A stretch of DNA of 12,921 nt from JANMEX01 sp031423755 (GCA_031423755.1 JANPGC010000308.1:1-12921), one strand, 5' to 3'; positions 1-6,799 are shown, numbered from the stretch's first letter. Notes: generated by a model from the sequence alone, not told the origin. Made by a program: numbers and translations.

Positions 1-51
1 GAGAAGCTGTCGAGCTGCGGTGCGAACATTGAGCGCATCACCGGATCTTAG
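1..51 (+). CDS. murA: UDP-N-acetylglucosamine 1-carboxyvinyltransferase, C-terminal end (partial)
   Basis: Only the last 16 codons are present, ending in TAG at 49-51. The visible residues (EKLSSCGANIERI then TGS) match the C-terminal tail typical of MurA, where a helix reading EKL..CGA.IERI closes the protein. MurA transfers enolpyruvate from PEP to UDP-GlcNAc, the first committed step of peptidoglycan synthesis, in the cytoplasm. The call is supported by what follows: DUF2948 and hisD commonly lie next to murA in Rhizobiales. The final base of the stop codon is also the first base of the palindromic element at 51-192. So little sequence is visible that the name rests partly on synteny recalled from related genomes. 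Confidence 0.7.
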   Translation, partial: EKLSSCGANIERITGS

Positions 52-192
52 AGTCTGACCCAAAATTCAGTTTGATGAGTCAAATGGAGTGGTTTTCGAG
101 AACCGGAGCGGAGCGTACGTTTGGGTACGTGAGCACCGGAAGCGCAGAAAATTGGTCCAGTTGGCCGCCAAAGTGAATTTTCGCTCAGGCTC
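51..192. repeat. Long imperfect palindromic intergenic element, copy 1
   Basis: A 142-bp imperfect inverted repeat centred near 121.5. The outer arms 51-74 and 169-192 pair at 21 of 24 positions, counting one G-U. A middle stretch (81-97 with 147-163) pairs well after a one-base slip, and the tip is CGTAC (114-118) facing GTACG (125-129). Its central part (about 104-151) is shared almost base for base with copy 2 at 2997-3141: CGGAGCGGAGCGTAC, then GGTACGTGAGCACCG, then AAGCGCAGAAAA. It starts on the last base of the murA stop and could fold into a long hairpin in the transcript. There is no coding content and no T-tract, so it is not a classical intrinsic terminator. It looks like a dispersed palindromic repeat of the kind seen between genes in Rhizobiales genomes. 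Confidence 0.85.
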
Positions 193-275
193 GGGAGACG
201 GTTTCAGTTGCGCTGCGGCATCTTGCATCCTAACTGGAGGCCGGAAATGGGCGTTGCCCGGAATGGTGGCCTGAA

Positions 276-707
276 ATGGATTTGCTGAAACTTGCGGCGC
301 TGGATGTGGAGGACCTGACAGTCATCTCTGCCTGCATGCAGGATGCCGTCCTGAAAACCGGCGAAATATCCTACAAGCCGCGGGGCAAGCGTCTGGTGCT
401 GACGGTCAATCGTTACGCTTGGGAAAAAAGCGGCGAGCGTCTGGCCATACCGGAGCGCCGCCGTGCTATATTGCATTTTGACCGCGTTCTGGCCGTCCGC
501 ACCACCGGCATAGACCGCAAGAAGCCGGAAGATGTGCTGGCGATATTGGCAGTTCAGTTTATCGCGTCAGATGAACCCGCAGGCGTTATCGAAATCACCT
601 GCGCCGGCGGTGCAACAATCCGCATCGATGTAGAATGCATTGAAGCGCAACTGGCAGATCTCGGCGCTGCCTGGGCTGCCAAGGCCAAGCCCAAGCACGG
701 CATTTGA
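276..707 (+). CDS. DUF2948 family protein
   Basis: A 143-residue protein of unknown function. The N-terminus (MDLLKLAALDVEDLTVISAC) and the following DAVLKTGEISY...RLVLTVNRYAWEK are what I recognise as the DUF2948 family, which is confined largely to alphaproteobacteria and usually sits directly upstream of hisD. There is no signal peptide or membrane segment, so it should be cytoplasmic. The sequence alternates short beta strands and charged loops; no catalytic motif stands out. ATG at 276 is chosen because an in-frame stop lies close upstream. A purine-rich stretch (GGAGG at 236-240) is too far away to act as an ordinary ribosome binding site, and GGTGG at 264-268 is the nearest candidate. 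The stop is 13 bp before hisD, so the two are likely cotranscribed. No function should be inferred beyond the association with histidine biosynthesis by position. Confidence 0.85.
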   Translation: MDLLKLAALDVEDLTVISACMQDAVLKTGEISYKPRGKRLVLTVNRYAWEKSGERLAIPERRRAILHFDRVLAVRTTGIDRKKPEDVLAILAVQFIASDEPAGVIEITCAGGATIRIDVECIEAQLADLGAAWAAKAKPKHGI

Positions 708-720
708 GGATATCGGTTGA

Positions 721-2031
721 ATGGCGCAGTGGCTAAGACATTCAGACCCGGGCTTCGCAGATGGCTTCAAAGCCTTTCTGACGACCAAACGCGAAATATC
801 GGAAGATGTGGACCGTGCCGTGCGAGAGATTGTTTCGGCTGTACGCAAGGATGGCGATGCGGCGCTGATCGGGTTCTCGAAGCGTTTTGACCGTATCGAT
901 CTGACGCCTGGGACTCTCCGCATAAGCACACAAGAAATCGACGAGGCGGTCGCGGGCGCCAGCCCGGAAGTCGTCGCGGCCCTGAAGCTGGCGCGCGACC
1001 GTATTGAGAGCCACCATAAACGCCAGTTGCCAAAGGACGACCGCTACACCGATGCCATTGGCGTTGAACTCGGCTCCCGCTGGACGGCCATTGAATCGGT
1101 CGGCCTTTATGTGCCGGGCGGCACGGCAAGTTATCCAAGCTCGGTGTTGATGAATGCCATCCCGGCCAAGGTCGCCGGTGTTGAGCGCATCGTCATGGTG
1201 GTGCCATCGCCGGATGGAAAACTCAATCCGCTGGTTCTCGTCGCGGCGCATCTGGCAGGGGTCTCGGAAATCTACCGTATCGGCGGAGCGCAGGCGGTGG
1301 CAGCCTTGGCTTTCGGCACACAGACGATCAGCCCGGTGGCGAAGATTGTCGGTCCGGGAAACGCCTATGTGGCGGCAGCCAAACGCCAGGTCTTCGGAAC
1401 CGTCGGCATCGACATGATCGCCGGACCATCCGAAGTGCTGGTCATCGCCGACAAGGACAACGACCCTGACTGGATTGCTGCTGATCTTTTGGCGCAGGCC
1501 GAACATGATGTGGCGGCGCAATCAATCTTGATCTGCGATGATGAGGATTTCGCCCGATCCGTAGAAAAGGCCGTCGAGCGCCAACTGTGCCTGCTGCCGC
1601 GCGGTGAAATTGCCGCGCAGAGCTGGCGTGATTTCGGGGCGGTCATTATGGTCGACAAGATTGTCGATGCCGTTCCGCTCGCCAATCGTATTGCCGCCGA
1701 ACATCTCGAGCTTGCCGTCGCCTACCCGGAGTCTCTTTTCGACGGCATCCGCAATGCGGGGGCGGTCTTTCTCGGCAAACATACGCCGGAAGTCATTGGA
1801 GATTACGTCGGCGGCTCAAACCATGTCCTGCCGACGGCCCGGTCGGCTCGCTTTTCCAGCGGTCTGTCTGTGCTCGAGTTTGTAAAGCGCACGTCAATCC
1901 TGAAACTTGGCGCGGAGCAGTTGCGCATTTTGGCGCCGGCAGCCATGACTTTGGCATCAGTCGAGGGGCTTGACGCCCACCGCCGTTCGGTCGGCATACG
2001 CCTCAACCCCGGGGAGCCGGATGAGTATTGA
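721..2031 (+). CDS. hisD: Histidinol dehydrogenase
   Basis: A 436-residue cytoplasmic enzyme of full family length that oxidises L-histidinol in two NAD-dependent steps to L-histidine, the last step of histidine biosynthesis (EC 1.1.1.23). The zinc ligands known from E. coli HisD are all present at nearly identical numbering: Q259 and H262 in LLAQAEHD, D361 in VIGDYVGGSNH, and H420 in GLDAHRRSV. The catalytic pair E327-H328 lies in AAEHLEL. Other family signatures are YVPGGTASYPS (130-140), the GGAQAVAALAFGT loop (188-200) and GPGNAYVAAAKR (211-222). ATG at 721 follows the DUF2948 stop by 13 bp. The 3' end overlaps the start of the UPF0262 gene by 11 bp, which suggests translational coupling. 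No other his genes are in the window. No missing residues or frameshift were seen. Confidence 0.98.
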   Translation: MAQWLRHSDPGFADGFKAFLTTKREISEDVDRAVREIVSAVRKDGDAALIGFSKRFDRIDLTPGTLRISTQEIDEAVAGASPEVVAALKLARDRIESHHKRQLPKDDRYTDAIGVELGSRWTAIESVGLYVPGGTASYPSSVLMNAIPAKVAGVERIVMVVPSPDGKLNPLVLVAAHLAGVSEIYRIGGAQAVAALAFGTQTISPVAKIVGPGNAYVAAAKRQVFGTVGIDMIAGPSEVLVIADKDNDPDWIAADLLAQAEHDVAAQSILICDDEDFARSVEKAVERQLCLLPRGEIAAQSWRDFGAVIMVDKIVDAVPLANRIAAEHLELAVAYPESLFDGIRNAGAVFLGKHTPEVIGDYVGGSNHVLPTARSARFSSGLSVLEFVKRTSILKLGAEQLRILAPAAMTLASVEGLDAHRRSVGIRLNPGEPDEY

Positions 2032-2503
2032 CGCTGCAAATTCCCGTCTTGTTGATATCACGCTCGATGAAACCATCGGGCGGGCGACACCGGATGTTGA
2101 ACATGAACGTGCTGTCGCAATTTACGATCTGATTGAGGAAAACTCATTTCATCCCGTCGGCGACAATGTGGGCGGTCCCTATAAACTCAAATTATCGCTT
2201 GTCGAAACCCGTCTTGTTTTCTCGGTCAGCCGGGAAGACGGTACCGCAGTCATCACGCACATTCTGTCGCTGACACCGTTCCGGCGCATCGTCAAAGACT
2301 ACTACATGATCTGCGAAAGCTACTATGAGGCCATTCGGTCGTCGACGCCAAGTCAGATCGAAGCCATCGACATGGGTCGCCGCGGCCTTCACAATGAAGG
2401 TTCGCAGACACTCGTCGACCGGCTGGACGGCAAGATTGCCGTCAACTTTGACACCGCGCGGCGATTGTTCACGCTGGTCTGCGTCCTTCTTTGGCGGGGG
2501 TAA
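2021..2503 (+). CDS. UPF0262 family protein
   Basis: A 160-residue protein matching UPF0262, a conserved alphaproteobacterial family of unknown function that usually lies between hisD and a low-molecular-weight phosphatase. Recognisable stretches are ENSFHPVGDNVGGPYKL (about 40-56), RLVFSVSREDG and SLTPFRRIVKDYYMICESYY. It is soluble, with no signal peptide or transmembrane helix. The frame is open further upstream, to an ATG at 1970, but that start would lie deep inside hisD. ATG at 2021 is preferred because it is preceded by GGGGAG (2011-2016) and gives the usual family length and N-terminus (MSIDAAN). It overlaps hisD by 11 bp and ends 7 bp before the next gene, so it is part of the same operon. 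Confidence 0.9.
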   Translation: MSIDAANSRLVDITLDETIGRATPDVEHERAVAIYDLIEENSFHPVGDNVGGPYKLKLSLVETRLVFSVSREDGTAVITHILSLTPFRRIVKDYYMICESYYEAIRSSTPSQIEAIDMGRRGLHNEGSQTLVDRLDGKIAVNFDTARRLFTLVCVLLWRG

Positions 2504-2510
2504 GTCGATC

Positions 2511-2984
2511 TTGGAGCCAAATGGAAACGGAAATTCGGGGGCAAAGGGGCTTAGCTCGGTGCTGTTCATGTGCTCAATGAATGCAATCCGCTCACCTATG
2601 GCTGAAGAAATCGCCAAACGTGTGCTGCCCAAGAGCACTTATGTTCAATCGGCAGGAGCACGCAAAGGAAAGCCTGACCCGTTCCTTGAAATCATCCTGC
2701 AAGAGGCAGGCATGTCTGGCGCGGTCCACGAGCCGCGGGCGTTGGAAGAGCTGGAAGATAACTTTTTCGATCTCGTTATCACTTTGTCGCCGGAGGCGCA
2801 TCACAGCGCCATGGAAATGACCCGAGCAAATCCGGTCGAAGTGGAGTACTGGCCAACTCCGGATCCGTCGATAGCGACCGGTACCCGCGAACAGATCATC
2901 AATGCCTACCGCGACGTTTTTCAACGGCTTCGCATGCGCATAGAGTCTCGTTTTTCGAACAATACATTGAATTATGACCTGTGA
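2511..2984 (+). CDS. Low-molecular-weight protein-tyrosine-phosphatase-like protein (LMWPTP/ArsC fold)
   Basis: A 157-residue protein with the phosphatase P-loop near its N-terminus: VLFMCSMNAIRS, giving C21, R27 and S28 of the CX5RS signature. The usual general-acid aspartate is in WPTPDPS (D118-P119). Family members hydrolyse phosphotyrosine, or in the ArsC branch reduce arsenate, through the P-loop cysteine. The loop here departs from the common CxGNxCRS form, so the substrate is uncertain. The start is inferred to be TTG at 2511: the P-loop leaves no usable in-frame ATG before it, and a strong GGCGGGGG stretch (2493-2500) sits 10 bp upstream, inside the end of the UPF0262 gene. The next in-frame candidate, GTG at 2559, would leave only four residues before the catalytic cysteine. 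It is cytoplasmic and most likely cotranscribed with hisD. The 2997-3141 palindrome follows its stop. Confidence 0.85.
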   Translation: MEPNGNGNSGAKGLSSVLFMCSMNAIRSPMAEEIAKRVLPKSTYVQSAGARKGKPDPFLEIILQEAGMSGAVHEPRALEELEDNFFDLVITLSPEAHHSAMEMTRANPVEVEYWPTPDPSIATGTREQIINAYRDVFQRLRMRIESRFSNNTLNYDL

Positions 2985-2996
2985 CGGCGACAGGAC

Positions 2997-3141
2997 AAGA
3001 GTCCGTTTGGAAATTCGTTATGCCGAGTCGAAAATGGTGATTTTTGAGCATCGGAGCGGAGCGTACACTAGGTACGTGAGCACCGAAGCGCAGAAAAGCG
3101 TCATTTGCAGACCGGCATAGCGTATTTCGAGACGGACTCTT
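2997..3141. repeat. Long imperfect palindromic intergenic element, copy 2
   Basis: A 145-bp imperfect inverted repeat centred on 3069. The outer arms 2997-3025 and 3113-3141 pair at 27 of 29 positions, including two G-U pairs. The tip is CGTAC (3062-3066) facing GTACG (3072-3076), exactly on the same axis. The core (about 3052-3097) is shared with copy 1 at 51-192, whereas the outer arms differ between the two copies while staying self-complementary within each. It fills the space between the phosphatase gene (stop at 2984) and the infA leader. Transcribed, it would form a very long hairpin that could separate infA expression from the upstream genes. No coding potential and no T-tract were seen. 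Confidence 0.88.
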
Positions 3142-3187
3142 ATTCACAAGCGGGACATTATCGGATAGGTAACGCCGAAATTTCCAC

Positions 3188-3200
3188 CCGGACAGTCCGG
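3188..3200. promoter_or_regulatory. 13-bp perfect palindrome just upstream of infA
   Basis: CCGGAC-A-GTCCGG is a perfect inverted repeat ending 21 bp before the infA ATG and about 10 bp before its ribosome binding site. In RNA it would make a 5-bp hairpin with a CAG loop in the 5' leader; in DNA it has operator-like symmetry. No protein partner can be named. The 80 bp between the large palindrome and infA contain a TTCACA (3143-3148) resembling a -35 box but no convincing -10 box. Confidence 0.35.
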
Positions 3201-3221
3201 ATTTGGAGCCAAAGGGACTAC

Positions 3222-3440
3222 ATGACCAAAGAAGAAGTGTTGGAATTTCCGGGAGTTGTGACTGAATTGCTCCCGAACGCGATGTTTCGCGTCAAGCTTG
3301 AAAATGAACATGAAATCATCGCCCACACGGCGGGACGCATGCGCAAGAACCGCATCCGCGTTTTGACCGGAGACAAGGTTCTGGTCGAAATGACTCCCTA
3401 TGACCTGAGCAAGGGCCGCATCACATACCGCTTCAAATAA
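3222..3440 (+). CDS. infA: Translation initiation factor IF-1
   Basis: A 72-residue S1/OB-fold protein, the exact usual length. It binds the A site of the 30S subunit with IF-2 and IF-3 during initiation. The sequence is the highly conserved alphaproteobacterial form: EEVLEFPGVVTELLPNAMFR, then LENEHEIIAHTAGRMRKNRI and a MTPYDLSKGRITYRFK tail. ATG at 3222 is set by AAAGGGA (3211-3217) immediately upstream and by family length. It is separated from the upstream gene by the 145-bp palindrome and from maf by 28 bp, so infA-maf-yacG probably form their own transcription unit. No oddities were seen in the coding sequence. Confidence 0.98.
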   Translation: MTKEEVLEFPGVVTELLPNAMFRVKLENEHEIIAHTAGRMRKNRIRVLTGDKVLVEMTPYDLSKGRITYRFK

Positions 3441-3468
3441 GCCGCATCAGGCGCGCCGGGGCCATTTC

Positions 3469-4095
3469 ATGAGTGCTTTGCAAAAGCTCATTCTCGCCTC
3501 GGGATCTCCGCGCCGTGTCGAACTGCTTGCGCAGGCCGGCATTGATCCTTACCGCCTTTTCCCGGCTGGCATAGACGAAACGCCAGGGCGCAACGAACAT
3601 CCGCGATCGCTGGCCAAGCGTCTGTCTTATGAAAAGGCCGAGAAGGCAAAGGCGGGATTGTCTTCTGACGACAGCGCCAGGGACTGCTATATTCTGTCAG
3701 CTGATACTGTCGTCGCCGTCGGCCGCCGCATTTTGCCGAAGGCGGAACTGATCGACGAGGCAAACTACTGCCTGCGCCTGCTCTCCGGGCGCTCGCACTA
3801 TGTCTACACCGGCGTCTGTCTGGTGACGCCAAAAGGCAAGTTCCGCCAGACGCTGGTGGAAACCAAAGTCCGCTTCAAGCGGCTGTCAAAAGACGAGATT
3901 GACAGCTATCTGGCTTCCGGCGAATGGCGCGGCAAGGCCGGGGCTTACGGTATTCAGGGGCTTGCCGGCACATTTGTCGTCAAGCTTGTCGGCTCCTACA
4001 CCAATGTCGTTGGCCTGCCTCTTTATGAGACGGTCAGCCTTTTGACCGGCGAAGGATTTGATGTCCGGTTCAAATGGCTTGCCGCAGCGCCGTAA
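3469..4095 (+). CDS. maf: Maf-family nucleoside triphosphate pyrophosphatase (YhdE-like)
   Basis: A 208-residue cytoplasmic house-cleaning enzyme that hydrolyses non-canonical or excess nucleotides to monophosphate and pyrophosphate. Family motifs in order: SGSPRR (11-16), the YEKA segment (54-57), SADTVV with the catalytic D79, LSGRSH (105-110), GKAGAYGIQG (155-164) and GSYTNVVGLPLYET (175-188). The last two resemble the dTTP/UTP-specific YhdE subgroup more than YceF. The segment usually reading GxxLGKP is RRILPKA here, a small deviation whose effect is unknown. ATG at 3469 follows a weak GGGG (3459-3462). The stop is 6 bp before yacG. The infA-maf-yacG order is common in Rhizobiales. Confidence 0.95.
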   Translation: MSALQKLILASGSPRRVELLAQAGIDPYRLFPAGIDETPGRNEHPRSLAKRLSYEKAEKAKAGLSSDDSARDCYILSADTVVAVGRRILPKAELIDEANYCLRLLSGRSHYVYTGVCLVTPKGKFRQTLVETKVRFKRLSKDEIDSYLASGEWRGKAGAYGIQGLAGTFVVKLVGSYTNVVGLPLYETVSLLTGEGFDVRFKWLAAAP

Positions 4096-4101
4096 TCTCA
4101 A

Positions 4102-4314
4102 ATGACAAGTGAACCCGAAAAATCCAAAGTCGTGCCGCTCCGTCCAAACCGGCCATGCCCCGAGTGCAAACGCGAGTCATCGCGTGAATTCTGGCCCTTC
4201 TGCTCCCGCCGATGCAAAGAGGTGGACATGAACCGCTGGCTCTCAGGCGCTTATGCTATTCCGGTGCGCGATGATGAAGATGAGAACCCCGAGTCGTCTC
4301 CCGAAGGAAGCTGA
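4102..4314 (+). CDS. yacG: DNA gyrase inhibitor YacG
   Basis: A 70-residue small zinc protein. Four cysteines form the zinc site: C19 and C22 in PCPEC, and C34 and C38 in FCSRRCK, spaced as in E. coli YacG. The MNRWLSGAYAIP segment after the zinc site is also characteristic, and the acidic C-terminal tail (DDEDENPESS) is typical. E. coli YacG binds GyrB and blocks DNA binding by gyrase; the same role is inferred here. ATG at 4102 lies 6 bp after the maf stop, so translation is probably coupled. Just past the stop, GAGC (4313-4316) and GCTC (4325-4328) are followed by TTTT (4329-4332). A 4-bp stem is too short to call a terminator with confidence. Confidence 0.93.
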   Translation: MTSEPEKSKVVPLRPNRPCPECKRESSREFWPFCSRRCKEVDMNRWLSGAYAIPVRDDEDENPESSPEGS

Positions 4315-4387
4315 GCCGATTCACGCTCTTTTCATGCCGTGCTGTTAGCTTGCGTCTGAATTGAACAACGGATTGGCCATTCCTGCA

Positions 4388-5536
4388 ATGACCCCGGTTA
4401 CCATCGCAATTGTCGGGGCAGGCTTTGTCGCCGATTATTACATGACAACAATGACCGGCCATCCAGGTCTGGCCTTGGCTGGTGTGTTTGATGTGAATGC
4501 AGTCAGATTGGCTGAGTTCAGCGCCTTTCACAAGGCGCGCGCCTATCCCGATTTCGCCAGCGTGCTCGCTGACAAATCCATATCGATCATCGTCAACCTG
4601 ACGACGCCGCAGGCGCATTATGAAGTGTCCCGTGCGGCGCTGGAAGCTGGCAAGCATGTTTACTCCGAAAAGCCTCTGGCTATGGATATCGGCGAGGCAG
4701 AAGCACTCGTTGATCTTGCGCTGAGCAAAGGTCTCGTAATCGCCTCGGCACCCGCAAATGGGCTCAGCGACGCCAACAAGCTTGTGGCAGACAGCTTGAA
4801 GGCCGGGGCCATTGGCGCGCCGCGTCTCGTCTATGCCGAGATGGAGGACGGGCCGGTGTTCCGCGAGAAGTGGCAGACATGGAAGAGCCGCTCGGGCGCG
4901 GCCTGGCCCGGTGTGCACGAGTTCGAGGTGGGCTGCACGCTCGAGCATGCCGGATATGCGTTGTCTTGGCTGGTCGGGTTGTTTGGCCCGGTTGATACAT
5001 TGACCAGCTTCTCCGCCTTGGTATTTCCCGACAAGGGCGAGGGTGCGCGCGGGCATCAGTTGGGCCCGGATTTCTCGGTGGGCTGCCTGCAGTTCAAATC
5101 CGGCGTCGTTGCACGTCTGACGTCCGGCCTTGCCGCGCCGCGTGACAGATCTCTGACAATTCTCGGTGACAGGGGTTCGATCACAGTGCGTGACTTATGG
5201 GACAACCGTTCGACAGTGCATCTGGAGCAGACTGGCGAACCGCGTCCGCTGCTGCAAAAAGTATTGCGCCGCACCGAAGCCACTCTCGGAAAAGCGCTGC
5301 CTTTCAAGCTTGTGCCAGGCAGAAAGCTCTCTTACTCAGCGGCGGGAAGAAGCCTCCCGTCATATCCCTCGCAAATTGACTTTATGGCAGGCGTTGCTGC
5401 GCAGGCAAGCATGATCAGTGGTGCATCGCCCGCGTTTTATTCTGGCGCGGTATCTTTGCACATCACAGAACTTGCCCTTGCACTGCATCACGGCCAGTCA
5501 TTGCCACAGTCTTATAAGGTAAAAAACCTGTTTTGA
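4388..5536 (+). CDS. Gfo/Idh/MocA family NAD(P)-dependent oxidoreductase
   Basis: A 382-residue predicted dehydrogenase. The N-terminal Rossmann domain opens with VTIAIVGAGFVADYYM (GxGxxA-type dinucleotide loop, residues 10-15), and the family's catalytic lysine is in SEKPLA (K95). The C-terminal alpha/beta substrate domain follows from about residue 125. By alignment with the usual DxGxHxxD segment, the matching stretch here is EHAGYALS (186-193), so Tyr190 takes the place of the active-site His. The substrate is unknown; relatives act on sugars, inositols or diols. ATG at 4388 puts the dinucleotide loop at the usual distance from the start; an in-frame TTG at 4361 would add nine residues. 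It ends 2 bp from the stop of an opposing gene of the same superfamily. Confidence 0.9.
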   Translation: MTPVTIAIVGAGFVADYYMTTMTGHPGLALAGVFDVNAVRLAEFSAFHKARAYPDFASVLADKSISIIVNLTTPQAHYEVSRAALEAGKHVYSEKPLAMDIGEAEALVDLALSKGLVIASAPANGLSDANKLVADSLKAGAIGAPRLVYAEMEDGPVFREKWQTWKSRSGAAWPGVHEFEVGCTLEHAGYALSWLVGLFGPVDTLTSFSALVFPDKGEGARGHQLGPDFSVGCLQFKSGVVARLTSGLAAPRDRSLTILGDRGSITVRDLWDNRSTVHLEQTGEPRPLLQKVLRRTEATLGKALPFKLVPGRKLSYSAAGRSLPSYPSQIDFMAGVAAQASMISGASPAFYSGAVSLHITELALALHHGQSLPQSYKVKNLF

Positions 5537-5538
5537 AT

Positions 5539-6594
5539 TCAGCCATTTGGCGGATGCGCCATCACCTGTGAAATGGCGCGCAAAACAGCCGCGCTCTCCG
5601 ACATCGGCATCAACGAGTGTCCTGACTCACCGCGTCTCAACGCGTCCATGACAGCCTGCGCTTGATATGACAGGCCATGACCTTGATAAGAGAACTGCAT
5701 GACCTTGTGGCCCGGGAATGGCAGCCGCGCGAGCGCCTTGGCCGCAATGCTGCTCTTTGACAGCGACATCGCCAATTGCGCCAAACGGCTGGTGCCAACC
5801 TCAACGCGCCAGGCGCGGACAAACGGATCGCTGATCCGGACTGTGCCTTTGCTGCCCTTGATCTCAAATGTGTTGGCCAGGGATTGGTCCAGCCCGCATT
5901 CCAACTCGGCAACAGCGTTCGGGTAGTGAAGCCTGTACGAGGCACGCATATCGACGCCGCTTGGTGCAGCAAGCCAGCTGCCAGAAATTTTCTCTGGCTC
6001 CCCCAGCAGATGCAGTGTCAGCGATAAAAGGTAGACACCCAGATCAAGCGAAGCACCACCGCCGAGCGCCTTGTTGAACAAACGGCTTTGGGGATCATAA
6101 TCGTTCTTCCATGACAGGGTTCCGGAGATCGACTGGATTTCGCCAATCGAACCGTTGCCAATCATACTCTTGACGGCCGCGATCCCTGGCAGGAACCTGA
6201 CCCACAGGGCCTCCATCACAAAGACATTGTTGCGCAGAGCTTCGCGATGCAGAACTTCGGCTTCAGACTCCGACGGCGCAACGGGTTTTTCGATCAGAAC
6301 CGCTTTGCCTGCACAGATGGCGCGTAAGGCCTGAGGCAAATGCATCGAATTGGGCGTGGCCACATAGACAATATGAATGTTCTTGTCCGCCATGAAGCGG
6401 TCAATGTCGCAATAGGCCGCCGCAGCGCCAGACTTCATGGCAAAATGGTCAGCCGAGGACTGGTCGCGCGACAGCACGGCCGCAAGCCGCGCGCCGTCCA
6501 GAAGCCGCAGATCGCTGGCAAAGTCCGACGCGATACGGCCCGTTCCAATGATGCCCCAGCCGTATTTTCTATCCGATGACGTGTCACTTTCCAT
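5539..6594 (-). CDS. Gfo/Idh/MocA family oxidoreductase (dihydrodiol dehydrogenase/GFOR-like)
   Basis: A 351-residue predicted NAD(P)-dependent oxidoreductase on the minus strand. The Rossmann loop is GIIGTGRIASDF (14-25), the catalytic lysine is in IEKPVA (K103), and the substrate-domain signature GGGASLDLGVYLLS (178-191) has Tyr188 where most of the superfamily has His. Tyr at this place is known in glucose-fructose oxidoreductase and the dimeric dihydrodiol dehydrogenase group. The substrate cannot be told. The frame is open upstream to 6795 without a stop, but the start at 6594 is chosen because it places the dinucleotide loop near the N-terminus; upstream residues resemble no domain. It converges on the 4388-5536 gene with a 2-bp gap and is divergent from tRNA-Phe. 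Confidence 0.9.
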   Translation of the reverse strand: MESDTSSDRKYGWGIIGTGRIASDFASDLRLLDGARLAAVLSRDQSSADHFAMKSGAAAAYCDIDRFMADKNIHIVYVATPNSMHLPQALRAICAGKAVLIEKPVAPSESEAEVLHREALRNNVFVMEALWVRFLPGIAAVKSMIGNGSIGEIQSISGTLSWKNDYDPQSRLFNKALGGGASLDLGVYLLSLTLHLLGEPEKISGSWLAAPSGVDMRASYRLHYPNAVAELECGLDQSLANTFEIKGSKGTVRISDPFVRAWRVEVGTSRLAQLAMSLSKSSIAAKALARLPFPGHKVMQFSYQGHGLSYQAQAVMDALRRGESGHSLMPMSESAAVLRAISQVMAHPPNG

Positions 6595-6709
6595 GTCTGC
6601 CAAATGCGCCCCGCCCAATCCCGCGCTGCCGAATCCGTAACAGCCCAACGCCAGACTAGCGGAAACGGGACGGGAGTTGAACCAGCCATTCTTTTTGCCG
6701 CATTGCGGC

Positions 6710-6737
6710 TGGACAGGCCGGAAACTCATGCTATAAC
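6710..6737 (+). promoter_or_regulatory. Promoter of tRNA-Phe
   Basis: TGGACA (6710-6715) matches the -35 consensus at five of six positions. TATAAC (6732-6737) matches the -10 at five of six, with a 16-bp spacer. The next bases (CCGCCCGC, 6738-6745) form a GC-rich discriminator, typical of stable-RNA promoters under stringent control. Transcription would begin around 6744, giving a leader of roughly 55 nt before the tRNA. Confidence 0.65.
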
Positions 6738-6799
6738 CCGCCCGCTTCCGGCAACACCAATCGCCCGGAATGCCGTCGGCAAACGCCGGCGCCAAGGTT

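Noticed and set aside
208..236. TTGCGC-17 bp-TAACTG as a promoter for DUF2948-hisD
   Set aside because: Spacing is right but both boxes match the consensus poorly, so it is not listed as a feature.
1365..1685. Long open frames antisense to hisD
   Set aside because: They shadow a highly conserved gene with all catalytic residues in the other frame; the translations show no family resemblance and reflect high GC third positions.
4313..4332. Intrinsic terminator after yacG
   Set aside because: Only a 4-bp stem (GAGC/GCTC) before TTTT; too weak to claim.
6595..6795. Extended N-terminus of the minus-strand oxidoreductase
   Set aside because: The extra 67 residues match no domain and would overlap the tRNA-Phe promoter region; the dinucleotide loop favours the start at 6594.
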